DNA of 64,000 nt from Ehretia macrophylla (GCA_037974665.1 CM075783.1:18136762-18200761), one strand, 5' to 3'; shown: positions 33,545 to 46,504, counted from the first letter of the stretch. Made by a program: numbers and translations. The notes: generated by a model from the sequence alone, not told the origin.

Positions 33545-34070
33545 TGGATTAGTGTAACTAGGACTTGATGATGATAGCGTTCGAGTTTTGCTTGCTCAAT
33601 GGAGGACAAAACATGAAGTATAGTTGTTGACAATACTAGAATGAAATGACGAATACCATAATTGAGACAAAGAGAGGAGAGTTATTCTACTTTAGATAGA
33701 TAGAAGTAGTTGGTATATTTATATACGGTATTGATTAATGGGAATCACATTCATAGAAATTTTCTTAAAAGAAAAAGAAAGAGGGGAAAAGGAAAAGAAA
33801 CAAAGTATTAGAACACAGAAGTATGGACATAAAAATTAAGGATAGCAAGATAATAGTTTATTCTGTAGACATTGTTAGATCAAAAGAAAGCCTTGTTTTT
33901 ATTTGTTCATATAGATCCAGTCATCAAAAGATGAGATTGTAGCATCGAAAAATGAAGCAATGTGTTAAATTTTCTGGTGATACTCAGAAGTTAGGAGCCA
34001 TTGAGGGTAACATAAAAGAATGAAAAACGGGGGATAGTGTCGGTTAAAAGATCCTGTGTTGTGCCTCCGT
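33545..34070 (-). repeat. Scattered fragments of the PSF3-bearing block
   Basis: 33550-33610 matches 3655-3710 (actaggacttgatgatgat), 33865-33920 matches 3720-3770, and 33960-34070 matches 42340-42440 and 6035-6120 (gaatgaaaaacgggggatag). The pieces keep the order of copy 1 with large deletions. No exon is recognisable. Confidence 0.55.
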
Positions 34071-34254
34071 GTATCTATGAAATCTTGTCTTACATCGATT
34101 CTCTATAAAATTTGTGTTGAGTTTATAAGACCAGTACTTAGAAAATGTCTTTATTTACTACTAATTGATTGTAATTCTCTTAACTGTCTCCCAAGAAAGT
34201 GGGACTCCCTTTTGTATATATATTCCTCTAACTAAGCAATAAAATCATCTTCCC

Positions 34255-34496
34255 TTAACTCAGGTTTTGCCAATGTTGCGCTGCCATGGTTACCTGGATT
34301 CGTTGATGGCACTCTGCCAAACCTGCTGCACCTTCTGATGTCGTTACTAAGTGGGTTCGGCTCGACCAAATAGTCCTTGGGTGGCGCTTAATCTCGCTCT
34401 TCGATTCCGTATTATCTCTAAGTCGTGGACTAGAACACTTCTCGTGAAGTCTGGCTTACATTGGAGGTATTATATGGTAATCTTGCACCCGCTTAA
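34255..34496 (+). pseudogene. Older copia gag relic, left part
   Basis: A gag-like stretch reads AAPSDVVTKWVRLDQIVLGW, with further pieces in shifted frames, up to the insertion point of the copia element. The sequence resumes right after its 3' target duplication. Joined across the duplication (CTTAA) it reads LKRELQSLHKG, a gag motif. Out-of-frame pieces show it is old. Confidence 0.55.
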
Positions 34497-35046
34497 TGTG
34501 AGCCGTCAAAAAACAACTAATGAGATAAAGTCACATTTGGTAGCTTTACATTTTTGGTGAGTCAAAAGAAGACAAAAAGTAATGGAAAAAGGAAGATTTG
34601 TGCATCAAAGTTTGGTGTAAAATTAGGCACATGAAAATCATTTTCATACTACTATTTTACTTTGATTTTGGGTATGGAATGAGCCTATAAATAGAGGCTT
34701 ATTCCTTACCATTTTGCATCACCAAACATTCCAAGGTAGAGAGAAAACATAAGCTTTCTCTTGAGTAGTTTTCTTCCTCTTTTGTTGTTCTATATTTATG
34801 AGTGAGAGTTAATTTCTCCTATTATTTGAGAGAGTGATATTGTTCTCTCATTATATTAGAGAGAAGGTTATTGTAAAATACTCCACATCATAGTGAAATC
34901 CGCCATTACTTGCCTGTGGTTTTTCCCTCGATTTGTTTGACGGTTTTCCACGTAAATCTTGTGTCTCTACTTTCTCTATTCTCATTCATATTTTAGCTGC
35001 GTGATACTGCTTGTTCTCGACCATTCCGCTGCGCTGATACCCAACA
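34497..35046 (+). repeat. 5' LTR of the copia element
   Basis: 550 bp, TG...CA ends, TATA box TATAAATA at 34686-34693. Boundaries are fixed by the target duplication and the primer-binding site. Confidence 0.95.
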
Positions 35047-35274
35047 GTGGTATCAGAGCAATTGGTTACGGGTCACTGGTATTCATACGGGTTATTGTTC
35101 ACAGTTACTATTCATGCATACGGTATAGTACTATTCACATATACGGTATCGATACTATTCTCGTATACGATTTTAGTACTATTCACGTATACGGTACTAT
35201 TTACGTAAATAGTACTATTCACAGTAAAATAGTGGGAGCCGGTTCAAGTTACAAAGCAGATCGTTGTTAATACT

Positions 35275-38200
35275 ATGGCGGTAAATTTGAAATCGAGAAG
35301 TTCAACGGGAGAAATTTTTCCCTATGGAAATTAAAGATGAAGGAAATCTTGAGAAAGGAGAATTGCTTGGCAGCAATTGGAGACAGACCAGCAGAGGTGA
35401 CGGACGACAAGTGGAAAGAGATGGATGACAACGCTATGGCTAATCTGCACCTGGTATTGGCAGATTCCGTATTGTCAAGCGTTGAGGAAAAGAAGTCAGC
35501 AAAAGAAATTTGGGATGCGCTGACCAAACTATATGAGGTCAAGTCACTTCACAATAAGATTTTCTTGAAGAGAATACTCTACACACTTCGGATGAGTGAG
35601 TCGACATCGCTAATAGATCACATCAATACCTTAAATACGCTATTCTCTCAATTGACTACAATTGGGCATAAAATAGCGGAGCTTGAACGTGCAGAAATTC
35701 TACTTCAAAATATACCTGATTCGTATAATCAACTCATCATTAGTTACACTAATAATGTTCTTTCAGATTCTGTTATTTTTGATGATGTTGCAGCTGTTGT
35801 TCTGGAAGAGGAATCTAGGCGCAAAAGCAAGGAAGACAGAATCAAAAGTTCACAACAAGCAGAGGCATTATCAATGGTGAGAGGTAGATCAACGGAACGT
35901 GGCTCTAGTGGGAGCAACAACCAAGGTAGATCAAAATCAAGGAGTAGAAAAAATATCAAATGCTACAACTGTGGTAAGAAAGGGCACTTCAAGAAGGATT
36001 GTTGGAGCAACAAGAAGAATCCCGAGGTGACAAATTCTCAGGGATGTGTGGCGACTGTACCAAATGATGGAGATATTTTATACAGCGAAGCAGCAACTGT
36101 ATCAAAAGGCAGAAATGAGCTCACTGATGCTTGGATAATGGATTCGGGAGCAACATGGCATATGACGTCTCGTAGAGAATGGTTCCACACCTATGAACCT
36201 ATCTCTGGAGGATCTGTGTATATGGGTAATGATCATGCCTTGGAGATTGCTGGCATCGGTACCGTCAAAATTAAAATGTATGATGGTACCACTCGCACCA
36301 TTCAAGGGGTACGATACGTGAAGGACTTGAAGAAGAACCTATTGTCCATTGGACAATTGGATGACCTTGGCTGCAAGACCCATATCGAGGATAGGATTAT
36401 GAAGGTCGTCAAAGGAGTGCTTGTGGTGATCAAGGCAGAAAAGATTGGGGTAAATCTATACATATTTTTGGGAGAAACGTTGTAGGAGGAAGATGTATCA
36501 GTTGCATCAGCCGGTCAAGAAGAATCAACTATAATGTGGCATCGCAGATTGGGCCACATGACAGAACGAGGCTTGAAGATTCTTGCTAAACGTAATCTCC
36601 TACCCGGGCTCAAGACGGTAAACCTATCTTTTTGTGAGCACTGTATTACCAGTAAGCAGCATAGATTGAAATTTGGAAGATCTACTGCCAGAAGCAAACA
36701 CATTCTAGACTTGATCCATTCAGACGTTTGGGAATCACCGGTTTTGTCCCTAGGAGGAGCCAAATACTTTGTATCATTTATTGATGATTACTCCAGGAGA
36801 CTATGGGTGTATCCAATCAAGAACAAGTCAGATGTGTTTCCAATATTCAAAACTTTCAAAGCGCTGGTGGAACTTGAATCCGGGAAAAGGATCAAGTGTT
36901 TGAGGACGGACAATGGAGGAGAATACACTGACGGGAGCTTCTTGGCATTTTGCAAGGAAGAGGGTATTCAGAGGTAATTTACTGTTGCACATACACCTCA
37001 GCAAAATGGTATAGCAGAGCGGATGAACAGAACTCTTCTTGAAAGAATGAGAGCTATGTTGGAAACTGCAGGTCTTGCCAAATCATTTTGGGCAGAAGCA
37101 GCTAGAACTGCCTGTTACGTGATAAACCGGTCACCGTCAACTGCAATTGGGTTGAAGACACCAATGGAAATGTGGACCGGAAAACCCGCAGATTATTCTA
37201 CCTTGCACATATTTGGGTGTCCGGCATATGTGATGTATGGTTCCCAAGAAAGAACAAAGCTGGATCCAAAATCCAGAAAATGTGTATTCTTGGAAAATGC
37301 TAATGGTGTTAAGGGGTATCGCCTGTGGGATTCCACTGCCCATAAGGTTGTCATCAGCAGAGATGTGATATTTGCAGAAGACAAACTGCAAAGTGAAGAC
37401 GACAGCAACACTTCAAAGGAGACTACTACAATACAAATTAAAGATAAGTCAGAACAAGGAGATGCTTCTTCTAAAGCTGCACCGGAGCACGAGGAACAAG
37501 AACCAGATGATGCTGAGGTTATAGAAGTCCGACGTTCATTGCGTCAGACAACAAGACCAACTTGGCATTCAGATTTTGTCATGGCGAGCAATGCTGCATA
37601 CTGTCTTCTAACGGAGGATGGAGAGCCATCTACCTTTCACGAGGCTATAAAAAGCCCCGATATTGCCCTGTGGATGACAGCAATGCAGGAAGAAATTGAA
37701 GCTCTACATAAAAACAAGACGTGGGAGCTTGTTCCACTACCACCTGGACGGAAAGCCATTGGTAACAAATGGGTCTACAAGATCAAGCGAGATGGTAATG
37801 GCCAAGTGGAACAATATCGTGCAAGACTGGTGGTGAAAGGATATGCTCAGAAAGAAAGAATTGACTTCAACGAGATATTTTCTCCTGTGGTAAGACTTAC
37901 AACTATCAGAGTACTCTTGGCCATGTGTGCTGTGTTAGACTTACATCTAGAACAATTAGATGTAAAGACGGCTTTTCTTCATGGAGAGCTTGAAGAAGAG
38001 ATTTACATGCTTCAACCATAAGGTTTTGTTGAGAAAGAAAAAGAAAACTTGGTTTGCAGGTTGACCAAATCTCTGTACGGTTTAAAGCAGGCGCCAAGGT
38101 GTTGGTACAAGAGATTTGATTCCTTCGTGATTAGCCTTGGGTACAACTGACTCAATTCAGACCATTGTACATACTACAAGAGGTTTGGCGATAATGATTT

Positions 38201-39182
38201 TATCATTCTGCTATTGTACGTGGACGACATGCTGATAGCAGGTCCCAGTAAAGATCGGGTCCAAGAACTGAAGGCACAGTTGGCTGGGGAGTTTGATATG
38301 AAGGATTTGGGACCAGCAAACAAGATTTTAGGGATGCAAGTTCACCGAGACAGAAAACGCAGGAAGGTATGGATTTCCCAGAAGAATTACTTGAAGAAAA
38401 TCTTGCGACGCTTCAATATGCAAGATTGTAAGGAAATCTCGACCCCGCTTCCTGTCAATTACAAATTTTCCTCAAGTATGTGCCCTAGTACTGAAGCGAA
38501 GAGGATAAAAATGTCTCGAGTACCGTATGCATCAGCAGTGGGAAGTCTCATATTCGCTATGATATGTACGAGACCAGATATTGCTCAAGCAGTTGGTGCG
38601 GTCAGTCGGTTCATGGCAAATCCTGGTAGAGAGCATTGGAATGTTGTTAAGAGGATCCTAAGATACATCAAATGGACCTCGGATGTTGCATTATGTTTTG
38701 AAGGATCAGAATTTACTGTCAAGGGTTTTGTTGATTCTGATTTTGCAGGTGATACCGATAAACGGAAGTCCACTACAAGCTATGTGTTTACAGTTGCAGG
38801 CGGCGTGGTACGCTGGATATCTAAATTACAGACTGTTGTGGCCCTATCTACAACATAGGCTGAATACATGGCAGCTACACAAGCTTGTAAAGAAGCAATC
38901 TGGATTAAACGGTTAATGGAGGAGCTCGGGCACAAACAAGAGAAAATTCTCTTGTTTTGTGACAGTCAGAGTGCCTTGCACATTGCAAGGAATCCAGCAT
39001 TTCATTCCAGGACGAAACACATAGGTGTTCAATATCACTTTGTTCGAGAAGTAGTGGAGGAAGGAAGTGTGGATATGCAGAAGATTCACACCAACGAGAA
39101 CCTAGCAGATGTCATGACAAAGCCAATCAACGTTGACAAGTTTGTTTGGAGTAGATCATCCTTTGGCCTAGCAAAGACGTAA
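35275..39182 (+). pseudogene. copia gag-pol polyprotein, one frame broken by stops
   Basis: Order: gag, zinc knuckle, protease, integrase, RT, RNase H. The ATG at 35275 is followed after a few codons by a 1-bp frameshift; from 35337 the frame is the element's own. The zinc knuckle CYNCGKKGHFKKDC is at 35961-36002 and the protease DSGAT at 36141-36155. Integrase shows HRRLGH, then CEHC, FIDDYSRRLWVY and DNGGEY. RT has LVVKGYAQK, the LDVKTAFLHGELEEEIYM region and YVDDM (38217-38231). RNase H ends near KIHTNENLADVMTKPIN. In-frame stops are at 36483 (TAG), 36975 (TAA), 38019 (TAA), 38148 (TGA) and 38856 (TAG). Apart from these the frame is kept for nearly 4 kb, so decay is recent. The sequence is close to Tnt1/Tork-type copia. 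Confidence 0.9.
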
Positions 39183-39247
39183 GCAACATGGAATTGGCAA
39201 GTATGGAGAGATTTGAAGATCATCCAATATGACTTTAAGTGGGAGAA

Positions 39248-39797
39248 TGTGAGCCGTCAAAAAACAACTAATGAGGTAAAGTCACATTTGGTAGCTTTAC
39301 ATTTTTGGTGAGTCAAAAGAAGACAAAAAGTAATGGAAAAAGGAAGATTTGTGCATCAAAGTTTGGTGTAAAATTAGGCACATGAAATTCCTTTTCATAC
39401 TACTATTTTGCTTTGATTTTGGGTATGGAATGAGCCTATAAATAGAGGCTCATTCCTTACCATTTTGCATCACTAAACATACCAAGGTAGAGAGTAAACT
39501 TAAGCTTTCTCTTGAGTAGTTTTCTTCCTCTTTTGTTGTTCTATATTTATGGGTGAGAGTTAGTTTCTCCTATTATTTGAGAGAGTGATATTGTTCTCTC
39601 CTTATATTAGAGAGAAGGTTATTGTAAAATACTCCACATCATAGTGAAATCCTCCATTACTTGCCCGTGATTTTTCCCTCGATTTGTTTGAGGGTTTTCC
39701 ACGTAAATCTTGTGTCTTTACTTTTTCTGTTCTCATTCATATTTTAGCTGCGTGATACTGCTTGTTCTCGACCATTCCGCTGCGCTGATACCCAACA
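39248..39797 (+). repeat. 3' LTR of the copia element
   Basis: 550 bp with TG...CA ends, followed by the target duplication CTTAA. About 20 substitutions relative to the 5' LTR, no length difference. Confidence 0.95.
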
Positions 39798-39802
39798 CTT
39801 AA

Positions 39803-40475
39803 AAGAGAACTCCAATCTCTTCACAAAGGCTCAACCCTCTTCATACATATATTCAACAAGCGAAATTCTTTTCATTAGCCCCGGCAAGTGCTGGGAAAGC
39901 AGTTGATGACAATGACCTTATCCTTTGGAAGCTATCTCCAATCATGGTATTTTCTATGAGATTTTTCTAATTACAGTTTGTACCTCTCTCTCTTTAGAGA
40001 CTCTATCATGAAAGAAAGGGAAGCCAACTAACTCATAGCCGTCCACTTGCTCATATGACCGGCATGTCGGAATTAGCCTGATTCTTTATGCTTTTTTTTT
40101 TAAGGGTACGTTTTGATTTTCCTTCCTTATTCCAGTCTGAAACTTGAACAGTCTTCCGCTTCGTGGTTCGGGATCACAATTTGATCCTATTGTTGCAGTA
40201 GTTAATTCAAAGCCTGTAAGTCCCACATTTGCAGAGGTCTGCGGTCTTTTATTAGATTACGAACTTATCTTGCTTCATCTACTTCTTTGCTTGACAAAAT
40301 CGTGGCATTCACAAGCACTCAGCATCGTCCTTCTTCGGGTCCCAACAATTAGTCACATTTTACTGCATCATCTCAGCCCCCAAGGGCACCTAATGTTGGG
40401 CGTCAGTTGTCCTCTCATAGCCGTGGTCGTGGTGGTCGTGGCTCTGGCAGAGGGCGTGGTAACTCCTCTTCACGA
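39803..40475 (+). pseudogene. Older copia gag relic, right part
   Basis: Continues the relic at 34255. A stretch near 40145-40250 reads LPLRGSGSQFDPIVAVVNSK and PTFAEVCGLLLDYE; further on, in another frame, comes a basic Gly/Arg/Ser tail (SHSRGRGGRGSGRGRG, about 40414-40461). This is the gag C-terminal layout of copia elements with an RG-rich linker. Frameshifts and stops are present. It ends where DC1 relic sequence begins (about 40480). Confidence 0.6.
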
Positions 40476-40484
40476 AAATGATAT

Positions 40485-41765
40485 AGTCAAAACTTGGGAT
40501 GAATTTAGAAAAGTAAAAATCTTAAGATAAGAGTATGTTTATGCCATCTATGCCCAATATTTTCTGTTAACATTACGTATCGCATTGCCAAATTGTATTC
40601 GTGCGTCTCGCAATGTAAGAAGATTCCCGTTTGGATGTAATCACAGGCGTTGCATAAGAACTCCCGTGAAGATTCACTTCAAAAAAGAATGTGAGCTTCA
40701 TGCTTTAGTAGGATAAAGAGACATTCGATCTTAATCGAGGAGTGGCAATCCTTGCACTCGTATAAGAATCCATTACAAATACTGCTTGCAACGAATACAT
40801 TTAAAATCACGAAAAGACTCCTAGTTATTTTTATTTTGTTTTTGGTCGAAAGAGAATTTGTTAATAAGTAGAGAAAAACAAATTAGCCTATTCCAACATC
40901 AGACATCACAAGCCAAAATCCTAGCCAAGATTAGGTGGAATCTAATCAAAAGGTAGAGATGAGGTAGTCTGTTGTTGTGCGACCCAGTCTGTTGCATTGT
41001 TTCCAGTTCTGCGCACCAATTGAAAATTGATAAAGGGAGAAGCTGCTTATCCTCTGCCCTTGGAGCACTGGAGTTCTGGTTTGCCTCTCCGTTCCAACTC
41101 CTTATCCAGCCACGGGACAGATCACCTATTCAAGATAAGAGTTTGGTTTGCAATCTGCGATAGAATCTCATCAACAGGATACTCTATCAAGGAAGCTAGC
41201 TCTCTCATTGCATATCTGTGTTGGTATATACGGAAGGACAGATCACCTCACCTATTCAAGCTCAGAAGGCCAGTCTACAAACTGTCTCAACTGTCTAGAC
41301 CCCCCTCCCCCGAGGGAGTTATTAAACTTAATGAAAAATCCCTCTTTCTACTCTTCTTCCAGAGCAGCCGCTGCCCTTATCTCCAGGATTCTCCACTGTG
41401 GATCAGCCTTAATTACCGAGGCCGTAGCAGTGAAACTAACGGAGAGTTTGTGCTCCGGATGATAGCCAAGTGATATTTCTTTTGGTAGCTGAGCACAAGG
41501 TATATGGATAAAGTAGTTGCATTGAGCACAATTACAACATGAACCTGATACGGGTTCTGGGCAACCACTGCATGGTGTTTCCTGATCATCTTTATATATT
41601 GCACTAGAGTCATCTTGGATATTGGAGAGAATCAAAGGGTGGTCATGGTGAAGTGCTTAATTTGTGATGGTAGTTCAATCTGTGAAAGACTATTTTCCTC
41701 CAAGAAATGTCGAATTAGTGAAAATACAAGCAAGCTGATCGAATTTTGTGGGATCTTACCATTAC
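40485..41765 (-). pseudogene. DC1-domain relic, exon 2 split by an insertion
   Basis: Minus strand: the acceptor-side sequence (CTTCCTAG then TAATGGTAAGATCCCA, about 41765-41740) and the start of exon 2 are present. Then 41635-41430 reads DDQETPCSGCPEPVSGSC, CAQCNYFIHIPCAQLP and YHPEHKLS. The match stops near 41425 and resumes at about 40828 (CKECH-like region, KHEAH-like region, down to the CDICEKEIHPKFW-like region near 40490) in broken frames. The 0.6 kb between is foreign. Exon 1 is missing; 41770-41850 resembles the DC1 intron. Confidence 0.7.
40829..41424. other. Insert of unknown origin within a DC1 relic
   Basis: About 0.6 kb interrupts DC1 exon 2. It includes two near-repeats around acagatcacctattcaag (41114, 41240). 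Open frames exist on the plus strand (41027-41473) but the translation has no recognisable domain and runs into antisense DC1 sequence. No terminal inverted repeats or target duplication were made out. Confidence 0.45.
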
Positions 41766-41999
41766 TAGGAAGAGAAACAATGGCATGTCATCATCAGATT
41801 GGACACTGGCAAAAGGAGGAAAACTGCTAATGGAAGAAAAAAAATTAGAAGGTAAAAACTTTCGAGTTAAATAAAATAAATTATGTTCTATACAAGAAAC
41901 TCTTAGGTGGATTTAATAACTGTAGAAGTCACCCAATATAGCTTCTACAAATTATACACATCCTTCTCCGTCATCACCACCTTTTCCTCCCTCTTCAAC

Positions 42000-42840
42000 T
42001 ACAGTTGCCCCACCACTTCCAAGTTCCACCTGTATCAAAGCTGACAAATTTTGATGCATTAAGGGTGATCATCGATGTAAAGAGGAAAAAAATAACATGA
42101 CTGAGGTTAATTGATGCACTCCATGCAGAAAAAGGTGTTGCCACAAACTACGAAAGCAAGGCCTAAATCGAAGACGATGACAACTGGACCAAGAAGGCTT
42201 AGGCAGGAGCTCTTATGGAAGCATAGCAACAAAAATGTAAGGAGAAAGAAATAAGTACACCTTACAGATTGTGGCTTATACCAACGCCTTCTAGTGATAC
42301 TCTGTAGTCTGTATCTTCAAGGCGCCTTAAAAGTTGTCCTCAGAAGTCAGAAGTTATTGAGTGAAAGGGTAACAGAAAGAATGAAAAACAGGGGATAGTC
42401 TCGGCTAACCAAATCCTATGTTGTCCCTCCATGCATCTATAACATCGCGTCAGTGTTAAATTTATAATAACTTGAGTTCATTACAGTATCACAATTGAAG
42501 AGAGCCGCATCTTGCATACTGTAGCGCAGTATAACAACTATACTGATAAGTCATGAAGATATATATAATCAGTGAAACAATAAAGAGAAAAGGGTATAGA
42601 ACTTAAAACATCATAAACCTTGTTCAACTGTGTTAGACTAATGACTGGCTTGACCTCAATATTTTGGTCAAGATTATCACATTATTAATATAGTTCCAAA
42701 CTCGAACAGATTTTGACTTAGTGTATTTGTCAGAGATCAAGAATGATAATAAGAATCATCTGATTATGGATAAAAAAAAAAGAGTATGCAAATGAATAAA
42801 TTGCTTAGTTATTCTCAATATTGTTTCTGGAGGATTATGT
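42000..42840 (-). repeat. Duplicated block, copy 3 (partial)
   Basis: 42030-42320 matches 4610-4920 and 42345-42800 matches 6040-6450 of copy 1, e.g. aggcaggagctctta and gccagagatcaagaatga-like segments. The region that holds PSF3 exons B and C in copy 1 (4920-6040) is missing here, so no PSF3 exon remains. The fragment lies between a DC1 relic and the DC1 pseudogene. Confidence 0.7.
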
Positions 42841-42975
42841 CGGACGAAACATCTGCATACATCATTATATTTAGCAATATTTTAAAATCGTACATCTCGA
42901 CTGGTGATACTTTAAAAAAAAAAGAAGAACGATGATACAAGTTTAATGAATTTCATGATTCTAATACCACTCCTT

Positions 42976-45203
42976 CTACATTTGAGATTCATTTACCACC
43001 ATCCGGAAGGATTTCCTCACGAAGCTCTTCAAGAACGGATTGGACTCCTCAGTCCTCACCACTAGACTCTTTAGTCTCGCTATGTTCTTCTGAACTGAAT
43101 TCTTCGTGTAGTAAAAGGATTTTTTTGAAAAACTCTTCAAGAACGGATTCCTCGCTACTGGAATCGACAATCTGACGAACACATTGCTGGCAGAGATTAA
43201 AATAGCAAGGTTCACATTGCATCCTTCCAAATTTGCATCACACTTGTCACAACAGAATTTATCTTTAATTTTCCTCACAAAGGTGAGAGGATGTGGGTGA
43301 TAGTTAATTTGAAGTTTACCCCCAAACTTAATTTTAGGAAGGAAGCCAAGACTAGGAATGCAACGAAGATGAAAAGAATAATCGCATTCACGTTTACAAC
43401 AAGGATATAGCCAGAATTTGTGATGAATTTCTTTTTCACAAATATCGCACATAAATGCAGCTGGATGATAAAAAAAAGGTGGAAAGCTGAGTTCAAAGGA
43501 GTGTTCACCCCATCTATGTCTCACAATCAGAGGTAACAGTGCGCATCGCATTGCCAAATTGTATTCACAGGTCTTGCAACTGAAGAAGATTTCTGTATGG
43601 AAGTAATTCCAAGCGTTACATACCAACCTTTGTGAAGATTCGCTTCGAAGAAGGAGGTGGTCGTGCCCTTGATGTTTTATTGTAGTAGGAAGAAGAGCAC
43701 ATTTGATGTCAAGCAAGAAATCGCACTCCTCGCACTTATAGACAACGCCAGTACAATGAATATCACAGATGCAACAACGAAAATAATTAAAAGGCTCTGG
43801 GTAATAATCGATAGAGAGTTCATGTTGGGGATGATAGGAAGATGAGAGATTATTTGGAAGCTCAACGCAATGTAAATGGATGAAGTAGTTGCACTGAACA
43901 CAATCATAACATGAACCTGAAATGGGTTCTACGCAACCACTGCACACTGTTTCCTGATCATCGTCATCCATTTCACTGTAGTCGCTGGGATTTCGGTGAG
44001 AATCAAAGGGTGGTCATGACTGAAGTGATTAATTTCTTTTGAATGTTCAATCAGTACTGGGAGGCCTTTTTCCTTCAAGAAATGTAGAATCAGTTGTGAA
44101 GATACGACATCTGTGGGCAAACTGATCGTATTTGGTGGGATCTCGCCAGCCCTGGGAAGATAAACAATGTCATGTTCAAACCACTGTTAGTAACGGGTTA
44201 AGCATAATTCAACTTTAAATTTGAAAGGAGAAGACAAAAAATGAGTAGCTTAGCTATGGTTAAACTATTGATAAAATCTTTTTCCATAGTACCCAGCATG
44301 CACTTTATTGATTTCGTTAAGATTTTTGACGAATTTGATATATGTGTGGGGGCATTTTGGATCATTCAAAAACTTTAATGGCGCAACTAGACCCATTAAA
44401 CTTGGCTGGCCAAAATTAAACAATTAAGTAAGTATTTTTTTAAACCTTAAAATGTAAGCATAAAAGTATGGAGAATTCTTACGAGTCAGCTTCAGCAACT
44501 TCGTCCTGTTGGGACTTGGATGTGAAGCACTTGAGATGGACGAAGTATCTGCAAGGGCCACAATAATAGACCCAGAAACTTGGGTGTAGTTTTTCCCTAC
44601 AAATATCACAGTTTAGTTTGTAATGCCGGTATTCTTCTGGAAGACAATAAGATAGGGACAGAGGGGCATCATGACGAGGGTGGCTCTTGTATGACAAGCT
44701 TTTTGGCAGTGATCCACAACTCTCGTGCATCCAAAACGGGCATACGGTGCAATAATAACCCTCGTCTTCTCTTCTGTGCCACAAGCATCACAGAAGAACA
44801 AGGCAGCTCGTTTATGAAGTTTTAAGGGGTGCGGATGGTTGGGGTTTTTATATGTATCCTGTAGTTGTGCACATAAAACATCCACATCAAACTCACACTT
44901 GGAACAGTGATATGTAAAACCATTCCAATCTTTTAGACAGATATTACATTCACAGCTGGACGTCGCCTTATAAGGCGAATTGCTAAAGAGTTTAAGTGGG
45001 TGTTCTGGATGCATTGGAAGCGCAATCTCTAATGGTGATTCTGCGCAAGATTTGTGGAGGAAGACTTCACATACGCTACAACAATATATTGACCCTAAAA
45101 CTGGTTGTTCACAACCGTAACAAACTTCCTCAGTGTCCTCTTCTTTCAATTCCTTGAGAATAAGCGGATGCTTCTCATGGCTAAAATGATTCATGATCTC
45201 CAT
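42976..45203 (-). pseudogene. DC1-domain gene, near full length with three frameshifts
   Basis: Exon 1 is 45203-44483 (ATG 45201-45203) and exon 2 starts at 44151, with GT-AG intron ends and the same phase-2 position as in the intact gene (TC|G here). Exon 1 has four DC1 units against six in the intact gene (NHFSHEKHPLIL, CYGCEQPVLGS, CSVCEVFLHKSC, CDACGTE, then CDICREKLHPSFWVYYC). Exon 2 has the same five units. One-base losses occur near 44765-44772, 43983-43990 and 43215-43235; the last corrupts the final CETCYFNLC unit. An acidic C-terminal extension follows in the proper frame. Three lesions argue against sequencing error alone. The unit split by an insert in the intact gene is compact here (CKTCEYNLAMRC). 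Confidence 0.85.
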
Positions 45204-45294
45204 CTCTATTTCTCTCTAATTTATTTTTCACTCTTTTCCTCTCTCACAATTCAAATGCCATGAATACAAACCTTTGCTGCAAGTGATGACACTA

Positions 45295-45301
45295 ATAAAT
45301 A
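45295..45301 (-). promoter_or_regulatory. TATA-like box of the DC1 pseudogene
   Basis: TATTTAT on the minus strand, 92 bp before the ATG. The promoter stretch is alignable with that of the intact gene, which shows that the duplication included the promoter. Confidence 0.4.
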
Positions 45302-46504
45302 GGTAAAACTCAACTACAATGCTACCATGGTAGCATACCACTACACCAACGGCTAGGTGGTTTACCTCTGCTTTTCTATAGTCGAGTAGTTTTATAGATA
45401 CAATGGGAGACAATGACGTTACAACTACACATAAAGTTCAAGCACTGTGTTCATACTATACAAAAATGCAATCTTTTTGCCCGCATCGTCTGTTGACAAA
45501 GTAATGCCGAGACCAAACTTAGTCTTTGTTTATCGTGTGTGTTTTCTACAATTTAACCTCTAACGTTTTTGGTTGCTAATAGCAATAATGAAATTTTCCT
45601 ATGTATGAATGCATGCTTTGGGCAAACATTTCCTATAAATTATTGTTGTATGTAATTATTTTATGATGGTCATTTAAGTTATCGTTCGTTGGGTTAAAAC
45701 ATACAATTTACAATCATATGTAATTAAAAATGTTCTAAAAATATACATATTTCTGAAAAAGTGTTGGTTGTTGTTGTGACAAGTGTCAAGATAAGATATA
45801 AAACTCATGAATGGGTAGCATATATGGGTTCTTTTGTGAGATTAACAAAGACGCCATTTCTTTCCACATATTAAACCATTGACTTGTAATGAAATAATTT
45901 TCTCAATTGTTCACCAACAGACTGACATGTGAATCTTAAGGAGTTGAGAACAACGATGAGCAGTGTGTAGAGAAAACAAACTGTTTTTGTTTAACTATAT
46001 ATTTATGGTAAATAACATGTACTTTTATCTCTTTATGGCAATGATATATGGCTGTTGGTATGCAATTTCTTTCATTTTCTTCTGGCAATAAGCTTTAACT
46101 AATTATCATATATTGATTGTGATTAAGTGATTTTCAAAAACGTGATTATTGGGCTATTTAGAAAATAACAATATATATGTATATACCAGGATAAATGTAT
46201 CTTAACAAAGACATATGTCTACTTAGACATGTGCTTTATTTTATTATTTCAAATTTTTTCAGTTGGTTTTTAAGTTATGAAATGTTGAATAAATTACAAC
46301 AAACTAACATATATCAACCTTAAAACATATTAAGATATATATCATAAGCTAAGTACTTGTTAAAGAAGCCGTTAGAAACGAAATTAAAAAGAAAGAGATG
46401 CACCAAGCTAGTTCATAAATATTTAATTTTTGTACGCTTTCAACAAATAATATTAGTAAAGCAACAGCAGACTACTTTATTAATGTAAAAATTTTAATCC
46501 CTTC

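Larger units (their letters stand above)
34497..39797 (+). mobile_element. Complete Ty1/copia (Tork-like) element, coding region dead
   Basis: Two 550-bp LTRs (34497-35046 and 39248-39797) start TGTGAGCCG and end CCCAACA. CTTAA flanks both ends (34492-34496, 39798-39802). The primer-binding site TGGTATCAGAGC is at 35048-35059, matching initiator tRNA-Met use. A polypurine tract (aagtgggagaa) ends at 39247. The LTRs differ at about 20 positions by eye, roughly 4 percent, so the insertion is clearly older than the CRM one. Confidence 0.95.

Noticed and set aside
41027..41473. 148-codon plus-strand open frame
   Set aside because: Crosses the border of an unknown insert into antisense DC1 sequence; no domain.
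12794..45203. Considering the Cys/His-rich proteins as RING, PHD or LIM proteins
   Set aside because: The repeated HPLxL...CxxC...CxxCxFxLHxxC layout is the plant DC1 pattern; the RING and PHD spacing does not fit.
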